Shown: in pieces, positions 35,335-47,755 of the stretch
How the letters are laid out: each line of letters opens with the position of its first letter
How positions within the stretch are numbered: the stretch's first letter is position 1
Source: Bos javanicus
Taxonomy: Eukaryota; Chordata; Mammalia; Artiodactyla; Bovidae
Length of the DNA stretch: 64,000 nucleotides
Assembly (NCBI RefSeq): GCF_032452875.1
Contig: NC_083875.1
Location: 80,002,178 to 80,066,177 of the forward strand
Direction: 5' to 3'
Program-made: the position numbers and the translations under genes
Notes under the pieces: generated by a model
Told to the model about the DNA's origin: nothing
Databases searched by the model: none
What the model saw: only the letters and a program-made list of their open reading frames with translations

Positions 35335-36980
35335 TGAATGCTTGATTTTTTAATTGAAGTATAGTTGTTTTATAACATTGTATTAGTTTCTGGTGTACAG
35401 CAAAGAGAGTCAGTTATTTTTTCAGACTGTATTCCATTATAGGTTATTGGATATTGAACATAATTCTCTGTGCTATATGTAAATTCTTGTTGCTTATCTA
35501 TTGTATGTATAGTAGCTTGTATCTGTTAATCCTATACCCCTAATTTTTCCCTTCTTCCCTCTCTTTCCCGTTTGGTAATCGTAAGTTTGTTTCCTATATC
35601 TGTGAATCTGTTTCTGTTTTGTATACGGATTCATTTGTATTATTTTTTAGATTGGACATTTAAGTGGTCTCATATAGTATTTGTCTTTCTCCGTCAGACT
35701 TATTTAACTAAGTATAGTATTTTCAAAGACCATCCACACAAATGGCAATATTTCATTCCTTTTTTATGGTTCAGTAATATTCTACTGTGTACATGTTCCA
35801 CTTCTTCTTAAGATAATTGTCTGTTGATGGACATGGGCTATTTCCATGTCTTGGCTATTGTAAATAGTGCTGCCCTAAACACTGGGGTGCACATACCTTT
35901 TCAGATTAGAGTTTTTGTTTTTTCTGGATATATATCCAGGAGTGAGATCACTGGGTACATATCCCGTGGTAGTTCTATATTTAATTTTTTAAGGAACCTC
36001 TATATTATTCTGCATAGTGACTGCACCAATTTACATTCTCACCAGCAGTGTAGGAGGGTTCCCTTTTCCTCATCCCCTCTTGGCAATTATTATTTTTAGA
36101 CTTTTGATGATAGTCATTCTGACTGGTGTGAGATGATACCTCATTGTGGTTTTGATTTGCAATTCTCTAATAACTAGCAATGTTGCACATCTTTTTATGT
36201 CCCTGGTGGCCATTTGAATGACTTTGTGGAAAGAATGTGTGTTTGGATCCTCTGCCCACTTTTTGGTTGGATGCTTGTTTTTTCAGTATTGAGTGTATGA
36301 ACTCTTTGGGTTTTTAACGTGGTAAATCCTTGGTTAGGTATGGGGTGATTTTATATAGTTATTTTAAATTAACTTTTAATTTCAGAGTAGTTTTAGATTT
36401 ATTGAAAAGTTGTAAGGACAGCACAAAGTGTTCTCATAAGCACCTCATCTCCTTTCCCTATTGTTGGCATCTTATGTTCCCACGGGGCCTTTATCAAAAC
36501 TAAATAGCCAACATTGTTATAGTATTATAACTAGACTGCACACTTTATTTAGATTTCATTAAATAATTTTAGTGTTCTCTTTCTGTTCTAGGATCACATT
36601 TAGGATACATTACTCTTGGTCATCATGACTCCTTAGGCTCCTCTTGGCTGTGACAGTTTCTCAGACTTTTCCTGTTCTAATGACCTTGACAGTTTTGTGG
36701 AGGATTGGTCAGGTGTTTTGTAGAATATTTCTCCATTTGAGTTTGTTGATGCTTTTCTCATGGTTATACGATGGTCATAACTTTTTGGAAAGAACACCAC
36801 AGAGGCGAAATGCCATTCTCATGGCCAATCCTACCGAGGGTGTGTGCTCCCAATATAAGGCATCACTTGATCACCTGGCTGAGGTCATGTTTCCAAGTTT
36901 CTCCATAGCAAAGTTACTCTTTGTTTCTGTCCCCCTTTCCAAAGTGTATTCTTTGGAAATGAGTCGTTAAGTGGAGCCCA
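35335..36980 (-). mobile_element. Antisense old L1
   Basis: 35340-36350 is the antisense L1 3' region ('taattgaagtatagttgttttataac', 'gttgatggacatgggctatttcc', 'ctgactggtgtgagatgatacctcattgtgg'). 36351-36980 continues as an L1M 3'-UTR-like block ('tttagatttattgaaaagttgtaagg', 'ggagcccacactcaagggg'). No ORF. Confidence 0.75.
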
Positions 36981-36994
36981 CACTCAAGGGGCAG

Positions 36995-37323
36995 GGCTTC
37001 CCTGATAGCTCAGCTGGTAAAGAATCGCCTGCAATGCAGGAGACCCCGGTTCGATTGCTGGGTCAGGAAGATCCTCTGGAGGAGGGATAGGCTACCCACT
37101 CCAGTATTCTTGGGCTTCCCTCGTGGCTCAGTCAGTAAAGAATCCACCTGCAATGTGGGAGACCTGGGTTTGATTCCTGTGTTGGGAAAAATCCCCTGGA
37201 GGGGGACAACCCACTCCGGTATTGTCGCCTAGAGAATCCCCATGGACAGAGGAGCCTGGTGGGCTTCAGTCCATGGGGTCGCAAAGAGTCGGACATGACT
37301 GAGCGACTAAGCACAGCACAGCA
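36995..37323 (+). mobile_element. Bov-tA SINE, double-head form, with TSD
   Basis: Two tRNA-like heads in series (36995 'gggcttccctgatagctc' and about 37110 'gggcttccctcgtggctc') then the Bov-A body and 'gcacagcacagca' tail. The TSD 'tcaaggggcag' is at 36984-36994 and 37327-37337. Confidence 0.94.
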
Positions 37324-37389
37324 CATTCAAGGGGCAGAGATGTGAGCCCTACCACTTTGAGGGCAGAATTTCCATTTTTAAAAAAATAG

Positions 37390-37736
37390 GTTTTATTTTT
37401 AAGATTTATTTACTTATTTATATTTTTGGCTGTGATGGGTCTTCATTGCTGCTTGTGGGCTTTCTGTAGTTGTTGCGAGCGAGGGCTACTCTCTAATTGT
37501 AGTGCTCCGGCTTCTCACTGCGGTAACTTCTCTTATTTCAGAGCACGGACCCAAGAGCCTGCGGGCTTCAGCAGTTGTGGTGTGTGCTTAGTCACTCCAT
37601 GGCATGTGGGATTCTCCCAGACCAGGGATGGAACCCGTGTCCCTTGACAGGTGGATTCTTTTTTTTTTTTTTATTTCAGGTATACACGTGCTCCCACAGG
37701 TGGATTCTTAACCACTGTTTCACCAGGGAAGCCCCA
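37390..37736 (-). mobile_element. CHR-1-type SINE with micro-insertion
   Basis: Minus-strand SINE with head 'ggggcttccctggtgaaacagtgg' at the right and A/T-rich tail at left. A 35-bp insert lies at 37661-37695 between perfect repeats of 'acaggtggattctt'. Confidence 0.85.
37661..37695 (-). mobile_element. 35-bp retroposed insert with 14-bp TSD
   Basis: The minus strand reads a 3'-terminal poly(A) of about 12 preceded by only about 22 nt ('gggagcacgtgtatacctg' plus 'aaat'). The duplicated 14-mer 'acaggtggattctt' is at 37647-37660 and 37696-37709. It bears the marks of target-primed reverse transcription; the core resembles a ruminant L1 3' UTR. Confidence 0.7.
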
Positions 37737-38545
37737 AGGACAGGGTTTCTACAAAAATTATTTGGAGTTTTGCTGCACAGGAGATTTGTCTGCCCTCCTA
37801 TTTATTTATTCAGTCACCTATCTATGCCAATATGGATTCAAGGGCATTTGTTTTGTACTTTGGGTTTTAATCCATACTGTTTCTTTCTTTTTTTTTTTTT
37901 AAGCTTTGGCCATTGGGAGCTCTTTCTGTTGGTTCCTATGTTCCTTTGACATGCCCACATTGCTTTGATTTTTGAGCACTTTCCTTTTGGCATTGCAAGG
38001 TACTCCAGGCTCATCCTGTGTATTCTCTGCCCTGGCCCCAGAACAAGCCATTTCTCAGAGTCTTAGATTCCTTTCATTGGAGAATGGGTTTAGAAACCAA
38101 GATTTGTGCTCTAGGTGTTCCTATTGGTACTGAGGTGTCATGGTTCTTAGACCTCTCACTGGACAGAGCTAGGTAATACATGTACAGCTACTAGCCCACA
38201 TTTTTGTCGTCGTTCAGTCACTAAGTCATCTCCAACTCTTTGTGACCCTATGAACTGCATGCAGCACACCAGGCTTTCCTGTCCTTCACTATCTCCCAGA
38301 GTTTGCTCAAACTCGTGTCCATTGAGTTGGTGATGCCATCCAACCATCTCATCCTCTGTCACCCTCTTCTTTTTTTACCTTCAATCTTCCCCAGCATGAG
38401 GGTCTTTTCCAATGAGTTGGCTCTTCAGCCCACAGTTACCTAATTATTTCTGTATCTAGCCATTTGTATATACAAGGCTAAATATGAGTTCCTAATGATG
38501 TCTGCCTGTAATCCAACACCACATGGTTCATTCTATCTTCATGAG
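37737..38545 (-). mobile_element. Old L1M remnant split by BovB tail
   Basis: 37960-38200 ('attgcaaggtactccaggctcatcctg', 'ggacagagctaggtaatac') and 38435-38545 ('tttctgtatctagccatttg', 'atccaacaccacatgg') are consecutive parts of an L1M 3' region, separated by the insertion at 38201-38426. Confidence 0.6.
38201..38426 (-). mobile_element. BovB 3' tail fragment, 8-bp TSD
   Basis: Minus-strand 226-bp BovB end. The TSD 'agcccaca' is at 38193-38200 and 38427-38434. Confidence 0.92.
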
Positions 38546-39561
38546 GGTGATTTTTAATAAACGAAGTGATGAAAGTGAGAGGGGAAAACAGAGATGGTCA
38601 ATGCAGACTTAGATAATACTAAACTAGAGGAGAATATATTCAGTTAATCACAGAACTGAAAGTAACCTTGGAGAATATGTCACCCAACTTGTTCACGTAA
38701 CTATGAGAAAACGGATCCAAAGATGTGAATTGTTCAGGGTCTAGAGCCAGTTAGCAGCAGAGGAAAATCCGTTGACCCTGAGGACAGTCCCTTTTACACT
38801 ATCTTTTGCTCACTGTCTCACCAGTTAGGCACTTTTCTTTGGAGGGCCAAAGACTGAGAACTGCAGAAAGGTTTCACACATTGGTGACAACCTCAGTTTT
38901 TATCATGTGCAAGGGCTGTCCCACAAGTGGTCAATGTGATGCAGACAGTCTCTTCCTTGGAGAAGTTCTGAGCTTGTGAATTAATACTAAATGAGTTTAA
39001 AGAGCTCTGGGCACATTGAAGGGTAAGGGGTTATTTGTGCTGTGCCAGTAGGTTGGGGTGAATTTGACAGGGTAGGATTTTGCAGATAAAACCCAGACCC
39101 AGGGAAACTGGGGGGACTCCCTGAGGGTAAGTTGTAGAAAAAGCAGACTGCATGTATCTTGTACCTGAGATAGCCTCTCTTTTCCCACAAGGTGAGAGCT
39201 TGCTGGTGTGCTTAACTAGAGTCTTGGTAGTTTTTGCTTTACCCTGAATTTTGCGAGCTGGAGTGGAAACCATTTCAGTTTTCCTTTTCTCTTTCTAAGA
39301 TGAGTTCCTTGGCATGACAGCCAAATGAGATGTTTTCGGGGCCTCCTCACTGATTGGGTCCCCAAGCTTTCTTGTCATGCTCCCAACTTAACCTGGGATT
39401 CTGGGAAGCAGGAAGTCCTGGGAAAGAAGTCGGGGTTTTGGGAGCAAGATGTTCTAGGAAGACATATAGAGTTACTTCTTGGGAGAGCCCTGATGGGAGT
39501 TGGCTGGTGGAACTTACCTTCTTAGAGTGGGTGGAATAGCTAAGCTGCCCCAGTCATGCAC
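38546..39561. other. Unassigned; MIR-like piece
   Basis: About 38640-38790 ('cggatccaaagatgtgaattgttcagggtc...gttagcagcagagg') is MIR-like on the plus strand. Otherwise nothing is recognised. Confidence 0.45.
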
Positions 39562-39841
39562 TGGCTGTTGCTGCTGCTGCTAAATCGCTTCAGTCATGTC
39601 CGACTCTGTGTGACCCTGTAGATGGCAGCCCACCAGGCTCCCCTGTCCCTGGGATTCTCCAGGCAAGAACACTGGACTGGGTTGCCATTTCCTTCTCCAA
39701 TGCATGAAAGTGAAAACTGAAAGTGAAGTCGCTCAGTCATGTCCGACTCTCAGCAACCCCGTGGACTGCAGCCTACTAGGCTCCTCCATCCATGGGATTT
39801 TCCAGGCAAGAGTACTGGAGTGGGTTGCCATTGCCTTCTCC
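39562..39841 (-). mobile_element. BOV-A2 SINE
   Basis: Complete minus-strand dimer: CAG tail seen as 'ttgctgctgctgc' at left and the start 'ggagaaggcaatggcaaccc' ending at 39841. Flanking repeats are imperfect. Confidence 0.94.
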
Positions 39842-40779
39842 AGTCACTCAATGGGCCAGTTCCCAACTCAAATTTAGGTTCTTATCATCAGCCACTAGGC
39901 GGCAATAACATGCAGGGAAATGGATCCAACTTCCAACCTTCAGATTATTCATTTCACAGATGTGGAAGCTTTAAGCATCTTTTTAAAAATGTTAAAGTTG
40001 AATGAAGTTGTTTGGAGCAGAGGCATTCACAGCATCATGAAATCATTAAAACATAAGCTCAATATGTTTTAAAATTTTTTTCCAAAACATTATTTACTTA
40101 TAACATCATACATAAATCAGTGAGACAATATTAAACATGAGATTAATAGCATGAATGCTTTCAATATTCTGATCATTAATTTTTTATTTTTTGGGATTCA
40201 TTTTCATATTTCTGTACTATTATAAAGAATATTAATGGACAGTTAAAATGTGTCTATTTAAATACCTGAATATATTTTATGGAAAAATAGATTGTTAGCA
40301 ATTCCTTACTGCTGTTTTTCCTCTGTACATCTGGTTGAAGATGGCTACTGGAACTTCTCGATTTATTGCTGTTCTGGTCAAAAGAATCATGCAGACTGAA
40401 CTGGAATGTCAGCCCAGTATGGAACCTCTGGTGGAGAAAACCTGACTAGCTTGTTACAAATCAGGTGCCTACCCTCAGTCCAAACAACTGAGCCCAGGGC
40501 TCCAGTGCAAACATGGCTACAATGAGAGGGTTGATGGGAACCGAGCAAATATCTACAATTGGGTCATCACGGATATACATTTATATTTATTTAACAAGTC
40601 TCTTACTAAAGATTGATTTTAACTTTCTGATTTTGTTCAACAGCAATCATTCTATTATCACATTGTCTTTGTTACTCTTCCTAAAATTCTGATGAAAAAC
40701 ATTCCTAGAAGTAAGATTTCTGGGATAACAAGAATTTTCATTCTTTTGCTTTTAAAACTTTCACTTGGAAATAATTTCA
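39842..40779. other. AT-rich unassigned sequence
   Basis: No gene or identifiable repeat. Confidence 0.35.
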
Positions 40780-42000
40780 AACTTAAATAAAAGTTGCATG
40801 AATAAAAAGGAAAAAGGAAAATTTGCATGAATAAGAAGAGTATGAAGAACACTTGTATACTCATCATTCAGATGCACCTATGTTAACATTTTACTCTTAA
40901 ATATTCAGTGTATATTTTCTAAGAATGCAGAGACTCTCTTATATAACTACAGTAAATTTACCTTTGGTAAAATACTTTCATTGAATCTCTTGCCTGTATT
41001 CCAGTCTCAGATATTAACTCACTTGTTGACTCACTTATTGCGTCAATAACTCAGATGTTGACTCACTTATGCCTAAAAAGTTTTAAAAGCATTTTCTCCA
41101 GTATAGGATCTGTGTTAGGATCATGCATTATATTTAGTTGCCATATCTCTTTAGCCTCCTTTAATCTGAAACATTTCCACAGTCTTTCTATGTATTTACA
41201 ACCTTAACATTTCAAAAGAATAGAGGTTCTCCTAATCCTGTAAAAGAGCAGCATGCTTCTCATGGATCTGTTAGGTGTTTCTTCATGATTAGATTCGGAT
41301 TATGCATTCTTGTGTCCTTTTCAGGACATCACGTCTGGCACACCGCGACCATCTGTCCTTCACTGTGACGTTAATTTTGATCATCTGGTGAAAGTCTTCT
41401 CTTATTTCTCCATTGTGTAGTGACTACTGCTATTTTCCCTTGGAATTACTGAGCAAGTTGTGTGGAGACATTCAAATATCCAGCTCCTCATCAAAATTTC
41501 TCCCTCAATGTAGCGTTAATATGATTCTTACCCAAACCAATCGTTATAATGATGGCTGCAGAATGATAATTCAACACCAGCACTGTGTCCCCATTTTTCA
41601 GTTGGCAACCAGCATTCTACTGTAAGGAAGAGCTCCCTTTTTTGTCATTTGTTAATAATGGATACGGATTCCTCAGTTTCTATTTTTTCCTCTGATGGTT
41701 TGTGATTCATTACTGTACTCAATTATTTTAGTGCTCAGGTTGTCCCTGACTTGTCCAGTGGAAACTGCTTTGAGTAGGCTGCCTCCATCATTTTTTAGGG
41801 TGCTTTCCTACTTTCTGGCATGATAAGATATTCCAGACTCATCATGTATCCATCCATCCACCCGACTCCAGACCTGGAATTGGTTATTTTACCAAGGAGC
41901 CCTGCTCCTTTTTTTTGTTTGTATTATAGAATGATATCTGAGTGCTAGGTAAGCTCACTGATACTGGGATGTTTTTATTGCTTGGGTCTACAAGAGTCAG
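40780..42000 (-). mobile_element. Antisense L1M 3' UTR, decayed
   Basis: 'cttgtatactcatcattcagatgcacctatgttaacattttac', 'aggatctgtgttaggatcatgcatt' and 'gataagatattccagactcatcatg' form the usual antisense L1M 3'-UTR series. Borders are approximate. Confidence 0.6.
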
Positions 42001-42110
42001 AACCAGGAAATATATGCGTGTATGGTATATATACATATAATATGCATGCAAACATAGTTACCTATATGACTATGCACATGTACAAGTGTCATGCGTATAT
42101 ATATATGGTC
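42001..42110. repeat. TA/TG-rich low-complexity sequence
   Basis: Interrupted alternating purine-pyrimidine runs ('tatatacatataatatgcatgc', 'gcgtatatatatatgg'). Confidence 0.7.
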
Positions 42111-42209
42111 AATTCTCCTTATTTTCCATAGTTATGTTCTATAAAGTTGCCACAAACACTGAATTAGAAAATATTAAACTATTGTTAAGAGGGCAAATAT
42201 AGGGTTGTG

Positions 42210-42402
42210 CTAAGTTATACTTAGTCACTCAGTTGTGTCCAACTCTTTGCGACCCCACGGACTGTAGCCTGTCAGGCTCCTCCGTTCATGGGGATTTTCC
42301 AGGCAAGAATACTGGAGTGGCTTGCCACGCCCTCCTCCAAGGGATCTTCCCAACCCAGGGATCAAACCCAGGCAAATTCTTTACTGTCTGAGCTACCAGT
42401 GA
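42210..42402 (-). mobile_element. Bov-tA SINE, diverged
   Basis: Minus-strand Bov-A body ('tccaactctttgcgacccc...ctggagtggcttgcc') with a degraded tRNA-like head at the right. Confidence 0.88.
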
Positions 42403-43325
42403 CTACGGCTTGTTGAAATTGCACCAAGAGCCTGACCACATGCTTCAGATGACAGTATCCACAATAGGTGAACTCTAACTGTGCAAAGGACAAAATCGGC
42501 TGCTGCTTGTTCAGTCTGCAGTGACTCTGCGAACAACAAACATGCCCTGTTTCATGATCGAGCCCCTTTTAGAAGCAGCCTGGTATGTATCTGTTTTCCA
42601 GGCCACATGCACTGACGCTGCGTAGTTGTGTTCCTGCAAGCCTCTGGTCACATTTTTGTCAACTGATCAATACATGACTTTGTTTTATATGTGTTTATTT
42701 AAAGACACCTTATTTAGTATATATTGTTGACTCATTGACATTAAATTCATGGCCAATAGCATTATATTTCCATGCCTCAACTAGGTTTGTCTTATAAATA
42801 TATTTCTCCATAAATCATGTCACAGCTTCCTTGTGCTTGGGAACATTAAACAGCTCTTCAGCACTACACTTGGGGGGCATGTTAGCAATATCACCAACAG
42901 AAAGCATCAAAAATGGGAAAGATGTGGCACTGAATAGACTGCAAAACGGGCATTTGCTTACAGAAGGAGAGCTGCAATGAGAACAAGCATGAGAGCACTG
43001 CCTCGTTCTACCTCAGCTGGGAATGTGTCAGGTGACTCAAATTTTTGCCACTCTGAACATGTCTGCAAGAGACCACAGATTGGCATATGTATTGACTTTA
43101 GCGAGTAGAAGAATCCTCCAATAATGAGGATTAACAACGTGGTTAAAAATCATGAGACTCCATAGATACTTCTGATTCCAGTCTGTACCCCTAAGGTTCT
43201 TTCTGACCCTCCATAAGCCCACTTCGTATCCATAAGTCCTCCCTTCCACAGCAGGAATCCTGGCTTCCAAAGTATCAACACATTTACAAGTTTATTCAAC
43301 CTTAAAATACATCTAAAATAGTTTT
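42403..43325. other. Unassigned sequence
   Basis: I recognise no gene. It may be an old DNA-transposon or LTR relic, but I cannot name a family. Confidence 0.35.
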
Positions 43326-43638
43326 AGGACTCCCCTGGAGGCTCACTGGTGAAGAATCCACCTGCCAATGCAAGAGACACAGGCTTGATGGCTGGTCCAG
43401 GAAGATCCCATGTGTTATGGAGCAACCAAGCCCTTGTGCCAAAACTACCGAGCCTGAGCTCTAGAGCCTGGAATCTGCAACTACTCAGTGCATACCCCTA
43501 AAGCCTGTGCTCCACAACAGGAGAACTCACAGCAGTGAGAAGCCCAAATACTGCAATGAAGAGTAGCCCCTGCTCACCGCAACCGAAGAAAAGCCCAGAA
43601 GCAATGAAGACCAAGCACAGCCAATAAACAAATAAAAT
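43326..43638 (+). mobile_element. CHR-1 SINE
   Basis: Nearly full-length: 'aggactcccctggaggctcactgg', repeated 'caactactgagcc'-like units, 'gaagagtagcccctgctcaccgc' and 'caataaacaaataaaa' tail. Confidence 0.9.
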
Positions 43639-44937
43639 TATATAAGCTTCAGAATTGTTTCTAATATACGACTGCAGAAACAGATCTACTCAAAAGAGCC
43701 ACTCTGCCAAATCTGTCTTTCTATGTTGGGTTACTTCTTTCTATTTCTCCCCTTCAGGAGTTACGTTCATTCTATTGGGTTTATTTTTTTCCCCCAGTTT
43801 CCTTTAGTTTAGACATATTCCTCTCTCATCTTTGTTAATTTTATTTCATGAACACAAGGAACATTAATATGTTTCCGAAAGTCAGAAATATACAAAGAAG
43901 GACAGAGTGCTGTTACTCCCTTTCATACCCCTCAGCTCTTACCTCTTGAAGGCAATCAACTTTATTATTAGTGACTGAACAACAACCAAAGGCCTGGGCT
44001 TTGTGTTTTCGGCAGGGTGGTAGGAGGCGGCATCTAAATAAGGTCACCACATCTTAAGTCTAAAGCCTCCTGAATGAGGTTGTTCTAACAGCCCTGAGGC
44101 TGTTTAGCACAATAGGTTTTGTTGTCCTTTTTTTTCCTTTCTGCTTTCTATTCACGTGTTCCAAATGCTTTAATCAATGTCACCAGAAGGCCTGGTTCAT
44201 TACCAGTCTATGCCTCTGTGACATGATGAATAGTTTGCTTTTCCAAGATCACAGCATCTATTTCTATTTTCAGAGACAGTAACCTGATTATTTGTTTTGT
44301 TTTTGGACTTGATAAGAGACCCCGCTTTCTTTTAAAGTGACCTATTTTTCCTTAGTAATCATTTCTTAAAAGGAAGTCACATGAATTCAAAACTATTATG
44401 CTTACTTTCATCATCTGATTGTATCATTGGGGTGATAATTTTCCCTTTATAAATTTGCAGATTATTACATTTTGATTATCTCAGAATCCTGATTGTGTTA
44501 CCTATTCTTTTAATGAAACTCCATGTGTATCTGCAGTCCCTAATCTTATTTTGTTATATGATTCAGGCTGATTTTATTACCATTGTAGAAGCAGATACAA
44601 ATTAGAGGGAAATTAGGAACAAAATTGGTACCACAGATTCTCAGTTTCATAACGCATTAAATGCAGAGGCAATTGATCACTAGTGGGAGAAGTTCAAGGG
44701 AGGGCAATTATAAGTGAGGGCCCTGGAAGAGATAGGATTTTATCTTTAATGTCCAGAATAAAGGAAAGCATCTGTTCACTACTCTGAATAGGAATTGACT
44801 TCATGGGCCTCATTTTCACTACTGAAGTTTATTGGCTATTGGTGAATTGATTTTAAAGAGTTTACTTTTAAAGTAGTCTGGCACATAGGACCTAGTATTT
44901 GACACTACAGAGTTAGTGGTCACATTTGAAACTTCCT
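43639..44937. other. Gene-free unassigned sequence
   Basis: No exon-like frame or identifiable repeat. Composition is AT-rich. Confidence 0.4.
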
Positions 44938-44951
44938 AAGGGAGGTCCAGT

Positions 44952-45201
44952 ACTCTTGCCTGGAAAATCTCATGGATGGAGGAGTCTGGTAGGCTTCAGT
45001 CCATGGGGTTGCTGGGAGTCGGACACGACTGAGTGACTTCACTTTCACTTTTCACTTTCATGCACTGGAGAAGGAAATGGCAACCCATTCCAGTGTTCTT
45101 GCCTGGAGAATCCCAGGGACGGGAGAGCCTGATGGGCTGCCGTCTATGGGGTCGCACAGAGTCAGACACGACTGAAGCAACTTAGCAGCAGCAGCAGCAG
45201 C
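44952..45201 (+). mobile_element. BOV-A2 SINE, 5'-truncated, 14-bp TSD
   Basis: Lacks about 30 bp of the usual start; begins 'actcttgcctgg'. CAG tail. The perfect TSD 'aagggaggtccagt' is at 44938-44951 and 45202-45215. Confidence 0.95.
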
Positions 45202-45215
45202 AAGGGAGGTCCAGT

Positions 45216-45760
45216 TCCATACAGATGCTTTCATTCATTCTTTCAATAAAATAGCGAGGATTATTTTATTCATCCCACAAATAATTATTGAATATTTATC
45301 ATGTGTCAACAAGTGTTCTAGGCACTGGAGACATGACAGTAAACAGAATGACAAGATTCCTGCTGGGAAATACTAATAAGTATCAAAATGTGAAAAAACA
45401 TTACATAAAGTTTTAGTAATCATATAGTTGTACAATTATACATTATATACTAAGCAGAGATGGTGTCTGAGAGAGGGATGGGGTGGAGAGTCCTAAGTTG
45501 GGGCTTTGGAAACTGGGATGTGACGAATGAAGAGGAAGCAGCCATGTAAAATTCAGGGGGATGCATTCTGGGCAGAGAGGGCTCAGTATCAACATTTCAA
45601 GTCAGGAAGGGGCTTAGTGAGTTGAAAGGACTAAAAGAAGGCAGTGTGGCTAGATGGCGGTGGCTGAGGGGCACTGGACATAAAATGAGGTCACAGGGTA
45701 TAAAGGCTTCAGAAAATTAGAGCTTTGTGGGCTTTAGCTATATCCCTCATTATTGACGCT
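45216..45760 (+). mobile_element. L2 LINE 3' part
   Basis: 'cacaaataattattgaatatttatcatgtgtc', 'gttctaggcactggagacatgacagtaaac' and following purine-rich sequence are the L2 3' sequence in order. Confidence 0.75.
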
Positions 45761-46213
45761 GCCGAGTACTTGCCTGTAACCATCCATCCCCACTTCTTCC
45801 TTTTCTAACAGAACTACAATTTTGTTTGGGGTTGCATTGTATCCAGTTAAAAACCTTTCATTTCCAATAATCCCTTGCATCTGGAGATGCTCACATTACA
45901 TGGTTCTGATTAATAGTCTGTATCTAGGATTCTGATAGAAACAGCTTCCCTTCCTGTGTAAAGAAAGAAACTTCTAGAAGACAGCTTTTAATTTTTTCCT
46001 GTTCTTCTGCTTGAAACATTGATGCAATGCCCATGGGTATAGCAGCCCTCTTGAAACCATCTGAATGAAAACCACAGTTAAATACTGAGATAAGGGAAGC
46101 ACAGGAGTCTAAGAGACTGATGATATCTTAGTTCTGCTGACTTCTGTGCATCTCAACAGATGCAATGAACAAAACTTTATTCTTTTAGGGTGCTGGCATG
46201 TAGGCATTCTCTT
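45761..46213. other. Unassigned; left BovB target copy at end
   Basis: No gene recognised. Ends with the TSD 'ggcattctctt' (46203-46213). Confidence 0.4.
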
Positions 46214-46429
46214 CAGTTCAGTTCAGTTGCTAAGTCCTGTCTGACTCTTTGCGACCCCATGAATCACTGCACGCCAGGCCTCCCTGTCCATCACCAACTC
46301 CTGGAGTTCATTCAAACCCATGTCCATTGAGTCGGTGATGCCATCCAGCCGTCTCATCCTCTGTCGTCCCCTTCTCCTCCTGCCCCCAATCCCTCCCAGC
46401 ATCAGGGTCTTTTCCAATGAGTCAACTCT

Positions 46430-47755
46430 TCACATGAGGTGGCCAAAGTATTGGAGTTTCAGCTTTAGCATCAGTCCTTCAAATGAATATCCAGGACTGA
46501 TCTCCTTTAGGATGGACTGTTTGGATCTCCTTGCATTCCAAGGGACTCGCAAGAGTCTTCTCCAACACCACAGTTCAAAGGCATCAATTCTTCGGCGCTC
46601 AGCTTTCTTCACAGTCCAACTCTCATATCCATACATGACCACTGGAAAAACCATAGCCTTGACTAGACAGACCTTTGTTGGCAAAGTAATATCTCTGCTT
46701 TTCAATATGCTATCTAAGTTGGTCATAACTTTCCTTCCAATGAGTAAGCATCCTTTAATTTCATGGCTGCAGTCACCATCTGCAGTGATTTTGGAGCCCA
46801 AAAAAATGAAGTCTGACCCTGTTTCGACTGTTTCCCCATCTGTCTGCCACGAAGTGATGAGACCAGATGCCATGATCTTTGTTTTCTGAATGTTGAGCTT
46901 TAAGTCAACTTTTTCACTCTCCTCTTTCACTTTCATCAAGAGGCTCTTTAGTTCTTCATTTTCTGCCATAAGGGTGGTGTCATCTGCATATCTGAGGTTA
47001 TTGATATTTCTCCCGTCAATCTTGATTCCAGCTTGTGCTTCTTCCAGTCCAGCATTTCTCATGATGTACTCTGCATATAAATTAAATAAGCAGGGTGACA
47101 ATATACAGCCTTGACGTACTCTTTTTCCTATTTGGAACCAGTCTGTTGTTCCATGTCCAGTTCTAACTGTTGCTTCCTGACCTGTATATAGGTTTCTCAA
47201 GAGGCAGGTCAGGTGGTCTGGTATTCCCATCTCTTTCAGAATTTTCCACAGTTTATTGTGATCCACACACTCAAAGGCTTTGGCATAGTCAATAAAACGG
47301 AAATAGATGTTTTTCTGGAACTCTCTTGCTTTTTCCATGATCCAGCGGATGTTGGCAATTTGATCTCTGGTTCCTCTGCCTTTTCTAAAACCAGCTTGAA
47401 CATCAGGAAGTTCACGGTTCACATATTGCTGAAGCCTGGCTTGGAGAATTTTGAGCATTTCTTTACTAGTGTGTGAGATGACTGCAATTGTGCAGTAGTT
47501 TGAGCATTCTTTGGCATTGCCTTTCTTTGGGATTGGAATGAAAACTGAACTTTTCCAGTCCTGTGGCCACTGCTGAGTTTTCCAAATCTGCTGACATATT
47601 GAGTGCAGCACTTTCACAGCATCATCTTTCACGACTTGAAATAGCTCAACTGGAATTCTATCACCTCCACTAGCTTGGTTTGTAGTGATGATTCCTAAGG
47701 CCCACTTGACTTCACATTCCAGGATGTCTGGCTCTAGGTGAGTGTGAGTGATCAC
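46430..47755 (-). pseudogene. BovB reverse transcriptase, longest open frame in the window
   Basis: 441 codons covering essentially the whole RT domain. FIDYAKAF is near residues 154-161, RQGCILSP at 214-221, catalytic YADD at 256-259 (genomic 46990-46979), and the C-terminal block LPTKVCLVKAMVFPVVMYG follows. It lacks the endonuclease and linker, which lie upstream in other frames (48250-47813 and beyond), and a stop ends it before the usual C-terminal tail (46417-46223 is the next piece). The frame is long because the copy is fairly young, not because it is a gene. Confidence 0.93.

Noticed and set aside
46430..47755. 441-codon frame as a functional gene
   Set aside because: It is the reverse transcriptase part of a BovB LINE whose other parts are frameshifted; listed as a pseudogene inside the mobile element.
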